A stretch of DNA of 64,000 nucleotides from Streptomyces sp. NBC_01276 (GTDB taxonomy: Bacteria > Actinomycetota > Actinomycetes > Streptomycetales > Streptomycetaceae): assembly GCF_041435355.1 (NCBI RefSeq), contig NZ_CP108442.1, forward strand, positions 6,570,501-6,634,500. The letters are read 5' to 3'. Below the pieces are notes generated by a model that saw only the letters and a program-made list of their open reading frames with translations, ran no database searches and was not told the DNA's origin. This document shows positions 25,245 through 33,496 of the stretch, in pieces. Position numbers and translations under genes: made by a program. The number at the start of each line of letters is the position of its first letter. Position 1 is the first letter of the stretch.

Positions 25245-25637
25245 TCCGCCGCCTCCCTGCCGAGCCGGGCCGACGCGGGTGGCGCTCGAACAGGCCGCCC
25301 GCGACTACCGCGAGGGCCAGGAGCCGAGGCTCCGAAGCGAGCCCTCAAGCGCAGAGCGAAGAAGACGCTGGGGGTTGTGCCGGACGTTACGTACCGGACC
25401 GCAGTGATCGCCCGGAAGCCGAACAGTCCGATCACCGACAAGCCGGCATGGAGGCCCTGCTCGAGGCTACGCGGCCGGTGGCGGTGCGTCGGTGGGACTC
25501 GCGCAGTCAGGATCGCAACACGGTGTACACCTTCGGCAGGCCATATGTCCGTGAGCTGCCTTCGCTCGTGCGACAGTGCCGCAGGAGGCAGACGCTGCCC
25601 CTGCGGACGATCTTCCGGCGGCTGCGGCCGGGCCCGG
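25245..25637. other. Degenerate stretch upstream of the Mrr-like gene
   Basis: No intact gene seen. A minus-strand frame is open through here but its translation is compositionally Arg/Ser/Pro-rich like shadow sequence; it may be the decayed 5' part of the propeller relic. Confidence 0.35.
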
Positions 25638-25643
25638 TAGAGT
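25638..25643 (+). promoter_or_regulatory. -10 element TAGAGT for a leaderless Mrr-like gene
   Basis: TAGAGT ends six bases before ATG 25650, and no ribosome site lies between, so the transcript probably starts at the ATG. A matching -35 is not obvious. Confidence 0.5.
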
Positions 25644-25649
25644 TCTGCG

Positions 25650-26297
25650 ATGACGACTGCTCCAAACGGGCGAAACAAGACGAGGAAGCCCGCTGATGCC
25701 GCCTTTTGGCTGGCGTATGAGATGCGGGTGGCCGCGCTCGTTCGGGCCCTGGACGCCAATGCTTCCATCACACACAACGAGTTGCGGACCGGCGAGCTGA
25801 GCGGCGTTGCCCGCCAGATCGACGCGCTGGCAGTGGGCTCGATCGCCGGCCAGACACTCCACGTGGTCTTCGAAGCCAAGTGCTACGGACGTCGCGTCTC
25901 GATCGGAACGGTCGATGAGTTCATCGGCAAGTTGCTTGATCTGGGCGCAGAGCGAGGCATCCTCTACGCGGCCGGCGGCTTCACCGAAGGAGCGGTGAGG
26001 CGGGCGGAACGTGCTCTGAACCCGCGGGTCGGGTTGGAGCACCTTGCCGTGCCGGTTCCTGACGGCGCTGAGCCCGAGGTGCCCCTCGGCGGCATCGACC
26101 CCCGCTTCGACCGTCGCCCTCCGACCGTCCACGAGTACGCGCGACTTGAGTCACGCTGGTACGAGGACTCGCTGGACCGACTGGGCAGGGTTGAATCCAC
26201 AGCGATCAGGCGGGAAGAGCCGTACGAGCCGTCGGCGCCCACCACCACGAGCTACCGGACGTTTCTCCTCGGTCAGGCCTTCCTCTACAAGCCGTAG
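25650..26297 (+). CDS. Mrr-like (PD-(D/E)xK) nuclease domain protein
   Basis: 215 aa from ATG 25650, apparently leaderless. The nuclease core reads RQIDALAVGSIAG then LHVVFEAKCYGRRV (D-x-n-E-x-K: Asp54-like, Glu and Lys in FEAKC), followed by VDEFIGKLLDLGAERGILYAAGGFTEGAVRRA, the Mrr/restriction-endonuclease-like arrangement. A C-terminal ~90-residue part is unassigned. With the conflict operon next door (divergent), it may belong to the same defence island, or it may be a separate methyl-directed nuclease. Confidence 0.8.
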   Translation: MTTAPNGRNKTRKPADAAFWLAYEMRVAALVRALDANASITHNELRTGELSGVARQIDALAVGSIAGQTLHVVFEAKCYGRRVSIGTVDEFIGKLLDLGAERGILYAAGGFTEGAVRRAERALNPRVGLEHLAVPVPDGAEPEVPLGGIDPRFDRRPPTVHEYARLESRWYEDSLDRLGRVESTAIRREEPYEPSAPTTTSYRTFLLGQAFLYKP

Positions 26298-26316
26298 CCA
26301 AGAGCCGTACACACGA

Positions 26317-26351
26317 CCGCCCCCTCCTCCCGTCCTGGGAGAAGGGGGCGG
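26317..26351 (+). terminator. Terminator after the Mrr-like gene
   Basis: CCGCCCCCTCCTCCC and GGGAGAAGGGGGCGG form a 15-base stem (two mismatches at the centre) with a short loop, 20 bases past the stop. Confidence 0.75.
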
Positions 26352-26369
26352 CGTGCCGTCCGACTTCGG

Positions 26370-26375
26370 TAGGGT
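26370..26375 (+). promoter_or_regulatory. -10 element TAGGGT upstream of the DUF6087 gene
   Basis: TAGGGT lies 24 bases upstream of ATG 26400, leaving a short leader with GGAGG. No clear -35. Confidence 0.4.
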
Positions 26376-26399
26376 GCTGCCCCTCACGGAGGTACGACC

Positions 26400-26720
26400 A
26401 TGACCGAAGAACCCCTCGAACGCTGGGCCGCCCGCCGGCAAGGGCGTCTGCGCAAGCCAGGCGAACTGAAGGCCATCACCCTGGGCACCGGCCCGCAGGG
26501 CGCCGCCCACGTCGACCCCGATGCTCCGCGCATGATCTTGGAGTGGGACGGTTTCGCCTGGCAGCCGGTCATGCCCGTGGAAAACTACGCAGCGGCCCGC
26601 CGCGTGCTCAACCCGCCGCCTGAAAACAGGCCCGCCGACCAGGCTGAGGCGACCGGCCCCGTCATGGGACGTAACCCCCTGGCCCCGGGTACTGGACGCC
26701 ACCGCAAGCCCAGGTCCTGA
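26400..26720 (+). CDS. DUF6087-like small element protein
   Basis: 106 aa from ATG 26400 with GGAGG upstream. The pattern ERWAARRQGRLRKPGELKA then PRMILEWDGFAWQPV and NYAAARRVL is one I recognise from Streptomyces element proteins of the DUF6087 kind. Basic C-terminus (GRHRKPRS). No known activity. The family name is from memory. Confidence 0.7.
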   Translation: MTEEPLERWAARRQGRLRKPGELKAITLGTGPQGAAHVDPDAPRMILEWDGFAWQPVMPVENYAAARRVLNPPPENRPADQAEATGPVMGRNPLAPGTGRHRKPRS

Positions 26721-27108
26721 AGCTGATTCAGCCGCCCCTACAGAGCACGCCGCCGGCAATGGTCAGTTCGTGTCCTGTGACAGCGGACTTGAACTGATTG
26801 TCATCGAAGTTGGATTGGCCGTTAACGACGGGTGACGGCTGTAGGGTCCGGTGATCGGGACGGCTATTGTGCCGACCGCCCTGGCGGCCCTCTGCTCCCG
26901 AACGTGTAGCAGGCCCGTGTCCTCTGCCTGGCAGGACTCTTGGGGCGATAGCGTGGTCGCCAGGAGCAGTTGTGGTTCCGAGCCGCTGCCCGGCCGTGTT
27001 CGCGGTTACGGGCTTCTCGCTGTTGGGGGACTGCGCCCGGGTGAGGCTGGCCGGACGCGGCGGTCGCGTAGTGCGGGCGCCAGCACTGCGCACGTCGAGG
27101 AGAACAGC
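26721..27108. other. Upstream region of the cold-shock gene
   Basis: 388 bases without a credible gene; it must contain the cold-shock promoter and probably a long leader, as is usual for csp genes. GTGCG and GCGCAC (around 27071-27093) can pair just upstream of the ribosome site GGAG. Confidence 0.4.
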
Positions 27109-27312
27109 ATGGCTACTGGCATCGTGAAGTGGTTCAACGCCGAGAAGGGCTTCGGTTTCATCGAGCAGGACGGTGGCGGCGCTGACGTCTTCGCCCACTA
27201 CTCGAACATCGCCGCCCAGGGCTTCCGCGAGCTGCAGGAGGGCCAGAAGGTCGAGTTCGATGTTACGCAGGGCCAGAAGGGCCCGCAGGCGGAGAACATC
27301 CGCCCGATCTGA
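27109..27312 (+). CDS. Cold-shock protein (CspA family)
   Basis: 67 aa, the standard length. [18 protein letters not shown] carries the RNP1 motif (KGFGFI) and DVFAHYSNI the RNP2-like part, with the single-strand nucleic-acid binding aromatic residues in place. It is an RNA/DNA chaperone. Ribosome site GAGGAG. It ends in a strong terminator, so it is monocistronic. Confidence 0.97.
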   Translation: MATGIVKWFNAEKGFGFIEQDGGGADVFAHYSNIAAQGFRELQEGQKVEFDVTQGQKGPQAENIRPI

Positions 27313-27327
27313 GCCGTCCGCTTTCGA

Positions 27328-27365
27328 CGCCCCGCAGGCAGCAGCCCTCAGCTGCCTGCGGGGCG
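27328..27365 (+). terminator. Strong terminator of the cold-shock gene
   Basis: A perfect 15-base inverted repeat (CGCCCCGCAGGCAGC / GCTGCCTGCGGGGCG) with an 8-base loop, 16 bases after the stop. Confidence 0.9.
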
Positions 27366-27407
27366 TTGGCGTGATCGTCTGTCCCTGCCGTTCCCTACAG
27401 CTGCCAC

Positions 27408-27447
27408 TGGCAAAGGTCCAACTTCGGTGGCAAGCGGTCCAACATCG
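27408..27447. repeat. Tandem 20-base direct repeat upstream of a DUF317-like gene
   Basis: TGGCAAAGGTCCAACTTCG (27408-27426) and TGGCAAGCGGTCCAACATCG (27428-27447) are adjacent, similar direct repeats about 125 bases upstream of the 27571 start. They look like operator half-sites in tandem. Confidence 0.5.
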
Positions 27448-27570
27448 CTGCCATAGGACAGTTCGCCCGGGGCAGACAGGAAAGAATCCCAAAGGACTGG
27501 TGCAACGCCGCAACGGATGTCAACGTAGACACCTTCCCCAAGAAACCCCAGGTCAGAGAGGTGTCTGCCC

Positions 27571-27933
27571 TTGACCGTGGACACAGCGCAACCCGGATTC
27601 TCCACGACCATCGAGGCCTTGCGACTACATACCTGGCGACTCGGCCCCGGACAGCCGGCCATGGTGATCGACCAGTTCACCGACGAGGACTTCAAGCTCG
27701 TCGTGGACGACCGAGCCGATATGCACATTAACTCCTGTGACGGGCGCTTCTACCTCGGCTGGTTCCCCACCGGACGTCCCGGCACCGACGGCGACGGCTG
27801 GGTGCTCGCCGTCACAGGCACGGCCACCGCCCCCGGCTATCGCGTCACCTTCGACACCGAGACCCCCGCCCAGGTCGTAGCCGCAGTGGTGGCGGAGGTC
27901 ATCGCCACCTCCGCACCCGTACGCTCCCGCTGA
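27571..27933 (+). CDS. Short DUF317-like protein, Arg-ended tail
   Basis: 120 aa from TTG 27571 (GAGAGG upstream). FYLGWFPTGRPGTDGDGWVLAV and VTFDTETPAQVVAAVVAEVIA match the second half of a DUF317 unit. It ends APVRSR. First gene of a small plus-strand group. Confidence 0.7.
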   Translation: MTVDTAQPGFSTTIEALRLHTWRLGPGQPAMVIDQFTDEDFKLVVDDRADMHINSCDGRFYLGWFPTGRPGTDGDGWVLAVTGTATAPGYRVTFDTETPAQVVAAVVAEVIATSAPVRSR

Positions 27934-27997
27934 ACTTCCCCGTGTGCCGTGGCACGAACCCCGCGCACGCGACCTGATGACGATTAAGGAGACCACC

Positions 27998-28276
27998 TTG
28001 GACCCGGAATACACCATCGGCGAGATCATCGACCGACTCTCCGCCTTCGACCGCGATGCCATCTTCCGGCTGGCCATCAACCCACTCTTCCCGATGGAGC
28101 ACACGGCGGGCTCCATTGTCAGTACCGTGGACGCACAGGGGCGGACCGTCGTCTATCTCGCCGAACGCGGCGAGCAGCTCGGCCCTCTGCCCAAGTCTGT
28201 AGCCGTTGACCTGGCCTGGCACGAGCCGGTCGAAGCCCCGCCCCGCCGACGCCGAAGCGCCACCGGCAACCTGTAA
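27998..28276 (+). CDS. Small hypothetical element protein
   Basis: 92 aa from TTG 27998, six bases after AAGGAG (an ATG at 27977 lacks a ribosome site). TIGEIIDRLSAFDRDAIFRLAI looks helical, followed by a beta segment (TVVYLAERGEQLGPLP). Basic tail PPRRRRSATGNL. Not recognised. Confidence 0.7.
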   Translation: MDPEYTIGEIIDRLSAFDRDAIFRLAINPLFPMEHTAGSIVSTVDAQGRTVVYLAERGEQLGPLPKSVAVDLAWHEPVEAPPRRRRSATGNL

Positions 28277-28313
28277 CGCGTTCCCCCGTTCCGTACTGCC
28301 TTTGGAGGCGCCC

Positions 28314-29048
28314 CTGAACCCCCGCTCTTCCCGCTACCCGTCCACCCCTGACCCCGGCCCGTCCTACTGGGTCACTCCCCGCCACCTCGCCGGCGATGAC
28401 GGTGTCCTCGCTGACCGGATCTGCGACACGCTTGCCGAGGCGGGCTGGGCGAGCTGGACGACCGCGCGGAGCACGCTGCTCTTCCTGAGCCCGAGCGGCT
28501 TGTGCGGCGCTGAGTGGATCCGTACCGACAACGCCTTCCTGCTGGGCGGGCTGCCCGTGGCCTGGCAGATCTCCGCCCGCCCCGACCGCGACAGCGCTCT
28601 GGCCGAGTGGAACGCGTACTTCACCCCCGGTACCCCGCACGAGGCTGTCGCGGACTTTCTCCTTGCCGTCGAGGCCCGTACGGATCCCGCCGTCAACTAC
28701 TGCGGCCCCGAGGCCGTCATGTCGGCGTTGACGGTACTGGGCTGGCCCCGCGACTTCGACCACCCGGAGACCACCGCCTGGGACGTGGGGATGTCCGCGG
28801 GCTTCACCTGGGGCCCGCTGCCGGCGGGGATCCAGGACGGGGACCCGCGCCCGGACCTTACGGGCTGGCAGGCGTGGGCCGAGCCGGTCCTCGGCGCCCC
28901 CTACCTGTGGTGTGCGACCTTCAGCGCCAGCACCCCTCACGACCTGGTCGCGAGCTTTGCCGCCTCGATCGCCTCACCTGACCCGGTGCGGCGCCGGGTC
29001 CTGCCGGAACTTGCCGCAGGACGTCTTACCTTCAGCCTCCCCGGCTGA
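28314..29048 (+). CDS. DUF317 protein, probable CTG start
   Basis: 244 aa from CTG 28314, five bases after GGAGG; the in-frame TTG at 28302 overlaps the ribosome site. SYWVTPRHLAGDDGVLADRI, WQISARPDRDSALAEWNAYF and TPHEAVADFLLAVEAR form one DUF317 unit; a second spans the C-terminal half (ALTVLGWPRDFDHPET, PYLWCATFSASTPHDLVASF). Function unknown; related to the 15015 gene. Confidence 0.8.
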   Translation: MNPRSSRYPSTPDPGPSYWVTPRHLAGDDGVLADRICDTLAEAGWASWTTARSTLLFLSPSGLCGAEWIRTDNAFLLGGLPVAWQISARPDRDSALAEWNAYFTPGTPHEAVADFLLAVEARTDPAVNYCGPEAVMSALTVLGWPRDFDHPETTAWDVGMSAGFTWGPLPAGIQDGDPRPDLTGWQAWAEPVLGAPYLWCATFSASTPHDLVASFAASIASPDPVRRRVLPELAAGRLTFSLPG

Positions 29049-29147
29049 CCAACCGCCGGCCTGTACCGAACTGGGCTGCCGTACGTCCTTCTCCAGACTG
29101 GCGGCAGCCCTTCGGCATGTCCACTCCTCTGGCCGCCAGGAGGTTCT

Positions 29148-29750
29148 TTGCCCTACCCCTTGATCCGACTCTCCATCGGTCGCACCAACGGCGTCGCCCA
29201 CTACGGCGTGATGCTCGGGAACGACGAGCCCTTGACGGCGTGCGCCACGCACTCGCGCGACCTCGCTCCGATCGACGACCGCACAGCCCACCAGACCTGC
29301 CAGACCTGTACGCGGGCTCTCCTGGTGCTGATGACCCCGCCCCACTCCGGCGAGCTTGAGGCGCTGCCCGCAGCCGGCGCGGGAAGGAGCGCAGCCGCCC
29401 ACGGCCCGATCCCCGGCCACCTCCTCGGCTACTGCGGCAAGACCCTCGACTATCGCCGCGCCACCAGCAAGCGGCCCTGTGCCAACTGCGCCCACCTCAC
29501 CCAGACCCTGGAAGCACTGCGCCGACGAGCGGGCGAACTTGCCCTGCCCGCGGCCGAGGCGTGCCACAGCGACGACAGCATGCTGTGGACGCCTCACGGT
29601 GCCGGACACCTCACCTTCGGACCAGGCCATGGCGCCCCAAGGCACCGCCCTCTTCGCCCGCCCACGAAGCTCTCGCGTCCGATGACCCGCTGGCGGCCAC
29701 TTTTTAGACGTCCAGTCCATCTTGGCAGCACGAGGAGCCAAGCCGGTTAA
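29148..29750 (+). CDS. Hypothetical protein with two CxxC-type metal-site pairs
   Basis: 200 aa from TTG 29148 (AGGAGG upstream). Two similar units: ACATHSRD with TCQTCTRAL (about 30-58), and GYCGKTLDYR with CANCAHLTQ (about 97-121), likely binding zinc. The C-terminal third is Pro/Arg-rich. Not a named family that I recognise. Confidence 0.7.
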   Translation: MPYPLIRLSIGRTNGVAHYGVMLGNDEPLTACATHSRDLAPIDDRTAHQTCQTCTRALLVLMTPPHSGELEALPAAGAGRSAAAHGPIPGHLLGYCGKTLDYRRATSKRPCANCAHLTQTLEALRRRAGELALPAAEACHSDDSMLWTPHGAGHLTFGPGHGAPRHRPLRPPTKLSRPMTRWRPLFRRPVHLGSTRSQAG

Positions 29751-29818
29751 GTGAAAGGGTGTTGCCTATCCGGCCGGAGCGGGGAGAGACTGCTTGCGAG
29801 CCGAGAGTAGGTGCGCCC

Positions 29819-30220
29819 GTGGCAGCAGCCGAACCGGAGCACGTCGCCTGGTTGTCCGAGAGGCAGCTGGCCCGAGCCTGGCCGACCATCCGGGCGCACT
29901 GTCTGGACGCCAGCGCGAATGCCAACGGAGTCCGCAGCGAACTCCATGTAGGGTATTCCACTTATGGCCCGAAAAGGTGGTGCACGTACCACCCCGCGGA
30001 CGTCGCCCGGGTGGCCAGGGCGATCGCCGACGGCACCGCGGAGCTCCAGCCGGACTGGCGGAACGACACCCCTGAGGCCAAGCTGCTCGATCAGCGCGAG
30101 CGCAGGGAGAACCTGCCCGGTGCCATCGGGTGCGCCCTGCTCGTCGCCGTTCCGTTGGCAATCATCGTCGTTCTCCTGATCATCTTGTGGAACGGCTCCG
30201 GATCGTCTTCGCCCTCCTAG
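29819..30220 (+). CDS. Small protein with C-terminal TM helix
   Basis: 133 aa from GTG 29819 (an earlier in-frame TTG at 29759 is possible). A soluble part (HVAWLSERQLARAWPTIRAHC, YSTYGPKRWCTYHPADVARVARAIADG) is followed by a single TM helix (AIGCALLVAVPLAIIVVLLIILW) and a short Ser-rich end. Function unknown. Confidence 0.65.
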   Translation: MAAAEPEHVAWLSERQLARAWPTIRAHCLDASANANGVRSELHVGYSTYGPKRWCTYHPADVARVARAIADGTAELQPDWRNDTPEAKLLDQRERRENLPGAIGCALLVAVPLAIIVVLLIILWNGSGSSSPS

Positions 30221-30488
30221 TGGCACTGACCCGCAAGAGCCCGTTCAGTCGAGATCCGCTTCACCGCCCTCCGCCGCAACCGTGCTGCGGTGAAGCCCGT
30301 CACCGATGCCCGCGTCCACCGCGACCGGCTCCTCGGCATCCAGCGCCCCTTCGCCGACGGCAATGCGACCGCACTGCCCGCCCCGCAACGCGAGGCGTAA
30401 CGTGCCGCGGCGCCTGGGGAGATCGACAGAGCAGGTCTGGGCCACCCTGAGTACGGGGTAGTCCACTTCCAGGAGGCGTCGTCAGCCC
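30221..30488. other. Intergenic stretch, possible gene remnant
   Basis: A plus-strand frame reads EIRFTALRRNRAAVKPVTDA and stops near 30400 without a plausible start; it may be the tail of a lost gene. Nothing else seen. Confidence 0.3.
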
Positions 30489-30535
30489 GCCAGGCCCGGT
30501 TCCCACTCCGTCAGGAGAAGGGAACCGGGCCTGGC
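30489..30535. terminator. Bidirectional terminator-like hairpin
   Basis: GCCAGGCCCGGTTCCC and its exact inverse (30520-30535) make a 16-base stem with a 15-base loop. It could stop transcription from either side. Confidence 0.8.
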
Positions 30536-30744
30536 GCGTACCCCCGCGCACTGCCCCTCCCAGCGCTGGCCGCTCGCGGCCTTCGTGGCCCCCAGCAGGT
30601 CAGGCGATGTGGGCTTGCGGCCGTGGTGTTCACCCGTTTTGAGGGATCTCGTATGTCCCTCCCGTATCCGTACAGTCGAGCAGGGGCCGGGATGGGGACG
30701 GGAGCTTCGGGATGCAACGCGAGCGAGCCCGCAGCTGTTCAGCA

Positions 30745-30845
30745 GATGTGGCGACGCGTGACCGCTTCTCATGAGCTCGCAGCGGTCCGGGACCCGCGGG
30801 CCGGCAGCGATGACGCCCCCTGATGCCGGTCGCGGTACCGCGCCG
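30745..30845. repeat. Dispersed repeat, copy A (pairs with 31929-32032)
   Basis: About 101 bases, roughly 80% identical by eye to copy B, sharing GATGTGGCG-x-CGCGTGACC and CATGAGCTCGCAGCGGT. It lies between the 3' end of the 30910 gene and a region without a clear gene. Copy B sits 28 bases upstream of a gene start, so the repeat is probably a duplicated promoter or control region read leftward. Confidence 0.6.
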
Positions 30846-30909
30846 CATGCCAAAGGCGCCCAGACTGGAGCCGGCCCAGCCGACGCGCTGGTGCCCGTTG
30901 CCTGTGTCG

Positions 30910-31128
30910 TCAGAGTGGTGACTCGGCCCAGGTCTCTGGTCCGCCGCCGCGCCATTCGACGAGTTCGGGGTCCGTCAGGTCGAGGTCCTCGGCGTCCAGC
31001 ATCCCGGCAGCGGTGAGGAATACCGTGATGTCGGAAACCCGGTGGGCGACGCCGATGGGGGCGCCCTTCCAGCGCACGCGTCGAAGGTTGTTCTCGTCCG
31101 GAGGCTCTACGACCAGGCGCGGGAGCAT
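30910..31128 (-). CDS. Small hypothetical protein
   Basis: 72 aa from ATG 31128 with GGGAG upstream. MLPRLVVEPPDENNLRRVRW, then GVAHRVSDITVFLTAAGM, then DLTDPELVEWRGGGPETW: a compact alpha/beta protein of a type I believe recurs in Streptomyces. No known function. Confidence 0.7.
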   Translation of the reverse strand: MLPRLVVEPPDENNLRRVRWKGAPIGVAHRVSDITVFLTAAGMLDAEDLDLTDPELVEWRGGGPETWAESPL

Positions 31129-31425
31129 GTCTCCCACCCTCGTACGAATGCCGAGAGCCGGCGCGCGGCAGCGGGCCGTGCGGGTGGCCGCTCTGCGGGG
31201 GCACCAGCCGTGCCCGCATCTCGCGGTTCTCACACCGGCTGGCCTGCGACTTACCCCCTGGTGGCTCCTGCGGTACGCGCTGATGCGCGGGTGCGGGCTG
31301 GCGATTGCCGGGGCTTTCCTTGGTTTCGCCCTGCGTGCCCGCGGCTGCTGGGACTATTCGATGGGTAAGTGTGCGCGTTGAACCGTGGTGAGAGATTGCC
31401 CGTGCCGGCACCGCAGGAGCAGACG

Positions 31426-31623
31426 ATGGAACCGACGACACGATGCCGCCCTTCGGCGGACCTGTTCCCGTTGAAGGTCGTCTTCTGCGGTTCTTGCCGG
31501 GCCACTGCGGCCACTGGTGGAGCGCGGACTCTCAGTGCTGACGGGGCGTTCCTCTCGGTGACCTGGCACACCTCTGCCTGCCCGCACCACGCAGCTGATC
31601 TCATCCTTGCCGAGGACAACTGA
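31426..31623 (+). CDS. Small Cys-containing protein
   Basis: 65 aa from ATG 31426 with AGGAG upstream. FCGSCRATAAT and a later SACPHHAADL suggest a small metal-binding fold. Support is the ribosome site and the Cys/His pattern only. Confidence 0.4.
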   Translation: MEPTTRCRPSADLFPLKVVFCGSCRATAATGGARTLSADGAFLSVTWHTSACPHHAADLILAEDN

Positions 31624-31697
31624 CGGCACGTCGAGTGCTGCTTCTTCTCGTGACCGTCGTGGTCGTCCCTGTCCCACCGCGCTGCTGAGGTTGGGTG

Positions 31698-31901
31698 TCA
31701 GGCGTGGTGGAACAGGACGCCGGTGTCCATCCGGTGCAGGCCACCGGGCGGCAGGCTCGGACGGCGGGGCACTTCACGGCCTTCGGCGAGCCACTGCCGC
31801 TCCAGTGCGTCGTAGACCGGCGTATCGGAGACCTTCCGGGGCGCCCACTCCAGCGGGGGGAAACCGGTCCAGTCTGGGGGTGAAACGGTTTTCTGCTCCA
31901 T
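31698..31901 (-). CDS. Small hypothetical protein downstream of repeat copy B
   Basis: 67 aa from ATG 31901 with GGAAG upstream. PPDWTGFPPLEWAPRKVSDTP then VYDALERQWLAEGREVPRRP looks like a real protein, not shadow sequence. It begins 28 bases from the repeat at 31929. Unknown function. Confidence 0.6.
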   Translation of the reverse strand: MEQKTVSPPDWTGFPPLEWAPRKVSDTPVYDALERQWLAEGREVPRRPSLPPGGLHRMDTGVLFHHA

Positions 31902-31928
31902 GTCTGCTTCCAACGAGGCTGCTCGGCC

Positions 31929-32032
31929 GATGTGGCGGCGCGTGACCATTCCGTCATGAGCTCGCAGCGGTGCAGAACCCGCGGTCGGCAGGCAGCGATG
32001 ATGCCCCCGGCGCCGGGCGCGGTACTGCGCCG
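31929..32032. repeat. Dispersed repeat, copy B
   Basis: About 104 bases matching copy A. It lies between the STAS gene and the 31698 gene, so it is positioned as the latter's upstream control region. Confidence 0.6.
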
Positions 32033-32078
32033 TTCGTTAGAGGGGGCGCAGGTCTGGGATTGCCGGATTCGCGGACCT

Positions 32079-32501
32079 TCACTCACCTGGTGCGGTGGAG
32101 ACGATCGGCGTTTCGATATCGAAGTCCGCGAAGTGCCGAGCGCGCTGTGCGCGTTGCTCCATAAGCTGGCGGAAGCCCGGCAGCGCGTACCGCTCCACGG
32201 TGGCAGAACCCGGCCCTCGGATGCCGGCGACGTCTGCCATGAGCTGCTGGGGCTGGGGCTGCCAGCCGACGGCCAGGACGCGCAGGCCCAGGCACTCCGC
32301 GCGCCGGTGCATGTCCAGGAGATGGAGCAGGCCGGCGGAGTCCATGGATACCACGCCGTGCAGATCGACCATGAGGTCCCGCGTGTCGACGCCGACGCCG
32401 TCCAGCGCCTGCTGGAGCACCGCCCCCGCGTCCTCGTCGAGCTGCCCGCTGGCACTGACCAGGACGGAGCTGCCGCAGTGCTGGACGTCCGTGGTGATCA
32501 T
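32079..32501 (-). CDS. STAS-domain protein (anti-sigma factor antagonist type)
   Basis: 140 aa from ATG 32501 with GAAGGAGG upstream. SSVLVSASGQLDEDAGAVLQ and VDLHGVVSMDSAGLLHLLDM give the STAS fold with the Asp-Ser pair where SpoIIAA-type antagonists are phosphorylated (DSAG). It probably controls an anti-sigma kinase elsewhere in the genome; none lies beside it. Confidence 0.85.
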   Translation of the reverse strand: MITTDVQHCGSSVLVSASGQLDEDAGAVLQQALDGVGVDTRDLMVDLHGVVSMDSAGLLHLLDMHRRAECLGLRVLAVGWQPQPQQLMADVAGIRGPGSATVERYALPGFRQLMEQRAQRARHFADFDIETPIVSTAPGE

Positions 32502-32718
32502 CCGTCCTCCTTCCCCCGGGGGCACCGAGGCCTGCGGGGCCACCATCCTGCCCCGGTGCTCACCGGCGTCAGTGTGAGGCGCGCTGACGTCCGGCCTCGC
32601 GCGTGGTGGAGGCCGGATCGGAGTTGGACCGAGAGGGGCTGAACCGTTGGGCGGGAGGGATGATATGCAGGGGCTCCGCCGCTCCTGGTGGAGTGGCGGG
32701 GCCGGGCACGCGGTGCGG

Positions 32719-33411
32719 TCAGCTTGCGGGGTGGGCCTTGGCGAGGGCCTTCTCCACGTGGGAGTCGACCAGGGCCGGTGATCCCGAGACGATCAGCAGG
32801 ACGGCTCCGGTGCGGACGGCGGTCTGCTTGACGATGCTGTCCTGTCCGCCGGCGGTGAAGGTCAGCAGCTGGCTCCATGCCTGGTCGCCCAGGGCTGGGG
32901 CGGCGAGCTTCTGGGTGGTGATCTTGATGGGCTTGCTGCCGACTACCACCTGGTAGACGGCGCAGCCGGTCATCGCGTTGAAGATCCGCTTCGTACCGTC
33001 GGTCAGCTTCGGTGCGGTATCGCTGTAGAGCTCCTCGGAGATTTCGGAGCCGGTGTCGCCGCTGTAGAGGAAGGTGGCCTTCGCGTTGTTCGGGAAGTCC
33101 AGGCTCCCGCCGGCGGCGGCGTCACCGCCGAGCTGTTCCAGCGCCGGGCAGCCGATCACCGTCACGTCGTCGTGACGGGCGGCCTTCTCGGGCTTGCGGG
33201 TGTAGTCCTGGCCGAGATCGGCCTCGGCGAGGAGCCGTCCGGCGAGCACGGAAGAGGACAGGGGAGTGCTGGACGCCGAGGGGCCGGCCTTGGGCTGCCC
33301 CGACAGCTCCCCGAAGGGCGAGGTGGAACCTGCGGCGGTGGTGCCGGAGCACCCGGATATGGCGAAGGAAGCGGCGACGGTCAAGCCGGTGGCGATGGTG
33401 CGCATGCGCAT
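32719..33411 (-). CDS. Lipoprotein, unknown function
   Basis: 230 aa from ATG 33411. The N-terminus is a lipoprotein signal (TIATGLTVAASFAISGC) with the lipobox ISGC, then a Ser/Thr/Ala linker, then a globular domain (YTRKPEKAARHDDVTVIGCPAL ... TFLYSGDTGSEISEELYSD ... QVVVGSKPIKITTQKL). This resembles secreted sensor-type lipoproteins of Streptomyces. It lies downstream of the relaxase operon, perhaps at the cell surface during mating; that is a guess. Confidence 0.85.
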   Translation of the reverse strand: MRMRTIATGLTVAASFAISGCSGTTAAGSTSPFGELSGQPKAGPSASSTPLSSSVLAGRLLAEADLGQDYTRKPEKAARHDDVTVIGCPALEQLGGDAAAGGSLDFPNNAKATFLYSGDTGSEISEELYSDTAPKLTDGTKRIFNAMTGCAVYQVVVGSKPIKITTQKLAAPALGDQAWSQLLTFTAGGQDSIVKQTAVRTGAVLLIVSGSPALVDSHVEKALAKAHPAS

Positions 33412-33496
33412 GTGAACCCCTGGGGTGGTCGATCGGGTCTGACGGCCGGGCCCCCACGGGGCTCTCCTCCGGCGTTGTGGGTGGCAGGGGTTGTGG

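Noticed and set aside
30511..30717. Minus-strand 68-residue ORF starting 28 bases from repeat copy A
   Set aside because: The position mirrors the gene beside copy B, but there is no ribosome site and no resemblance between the two proteins.
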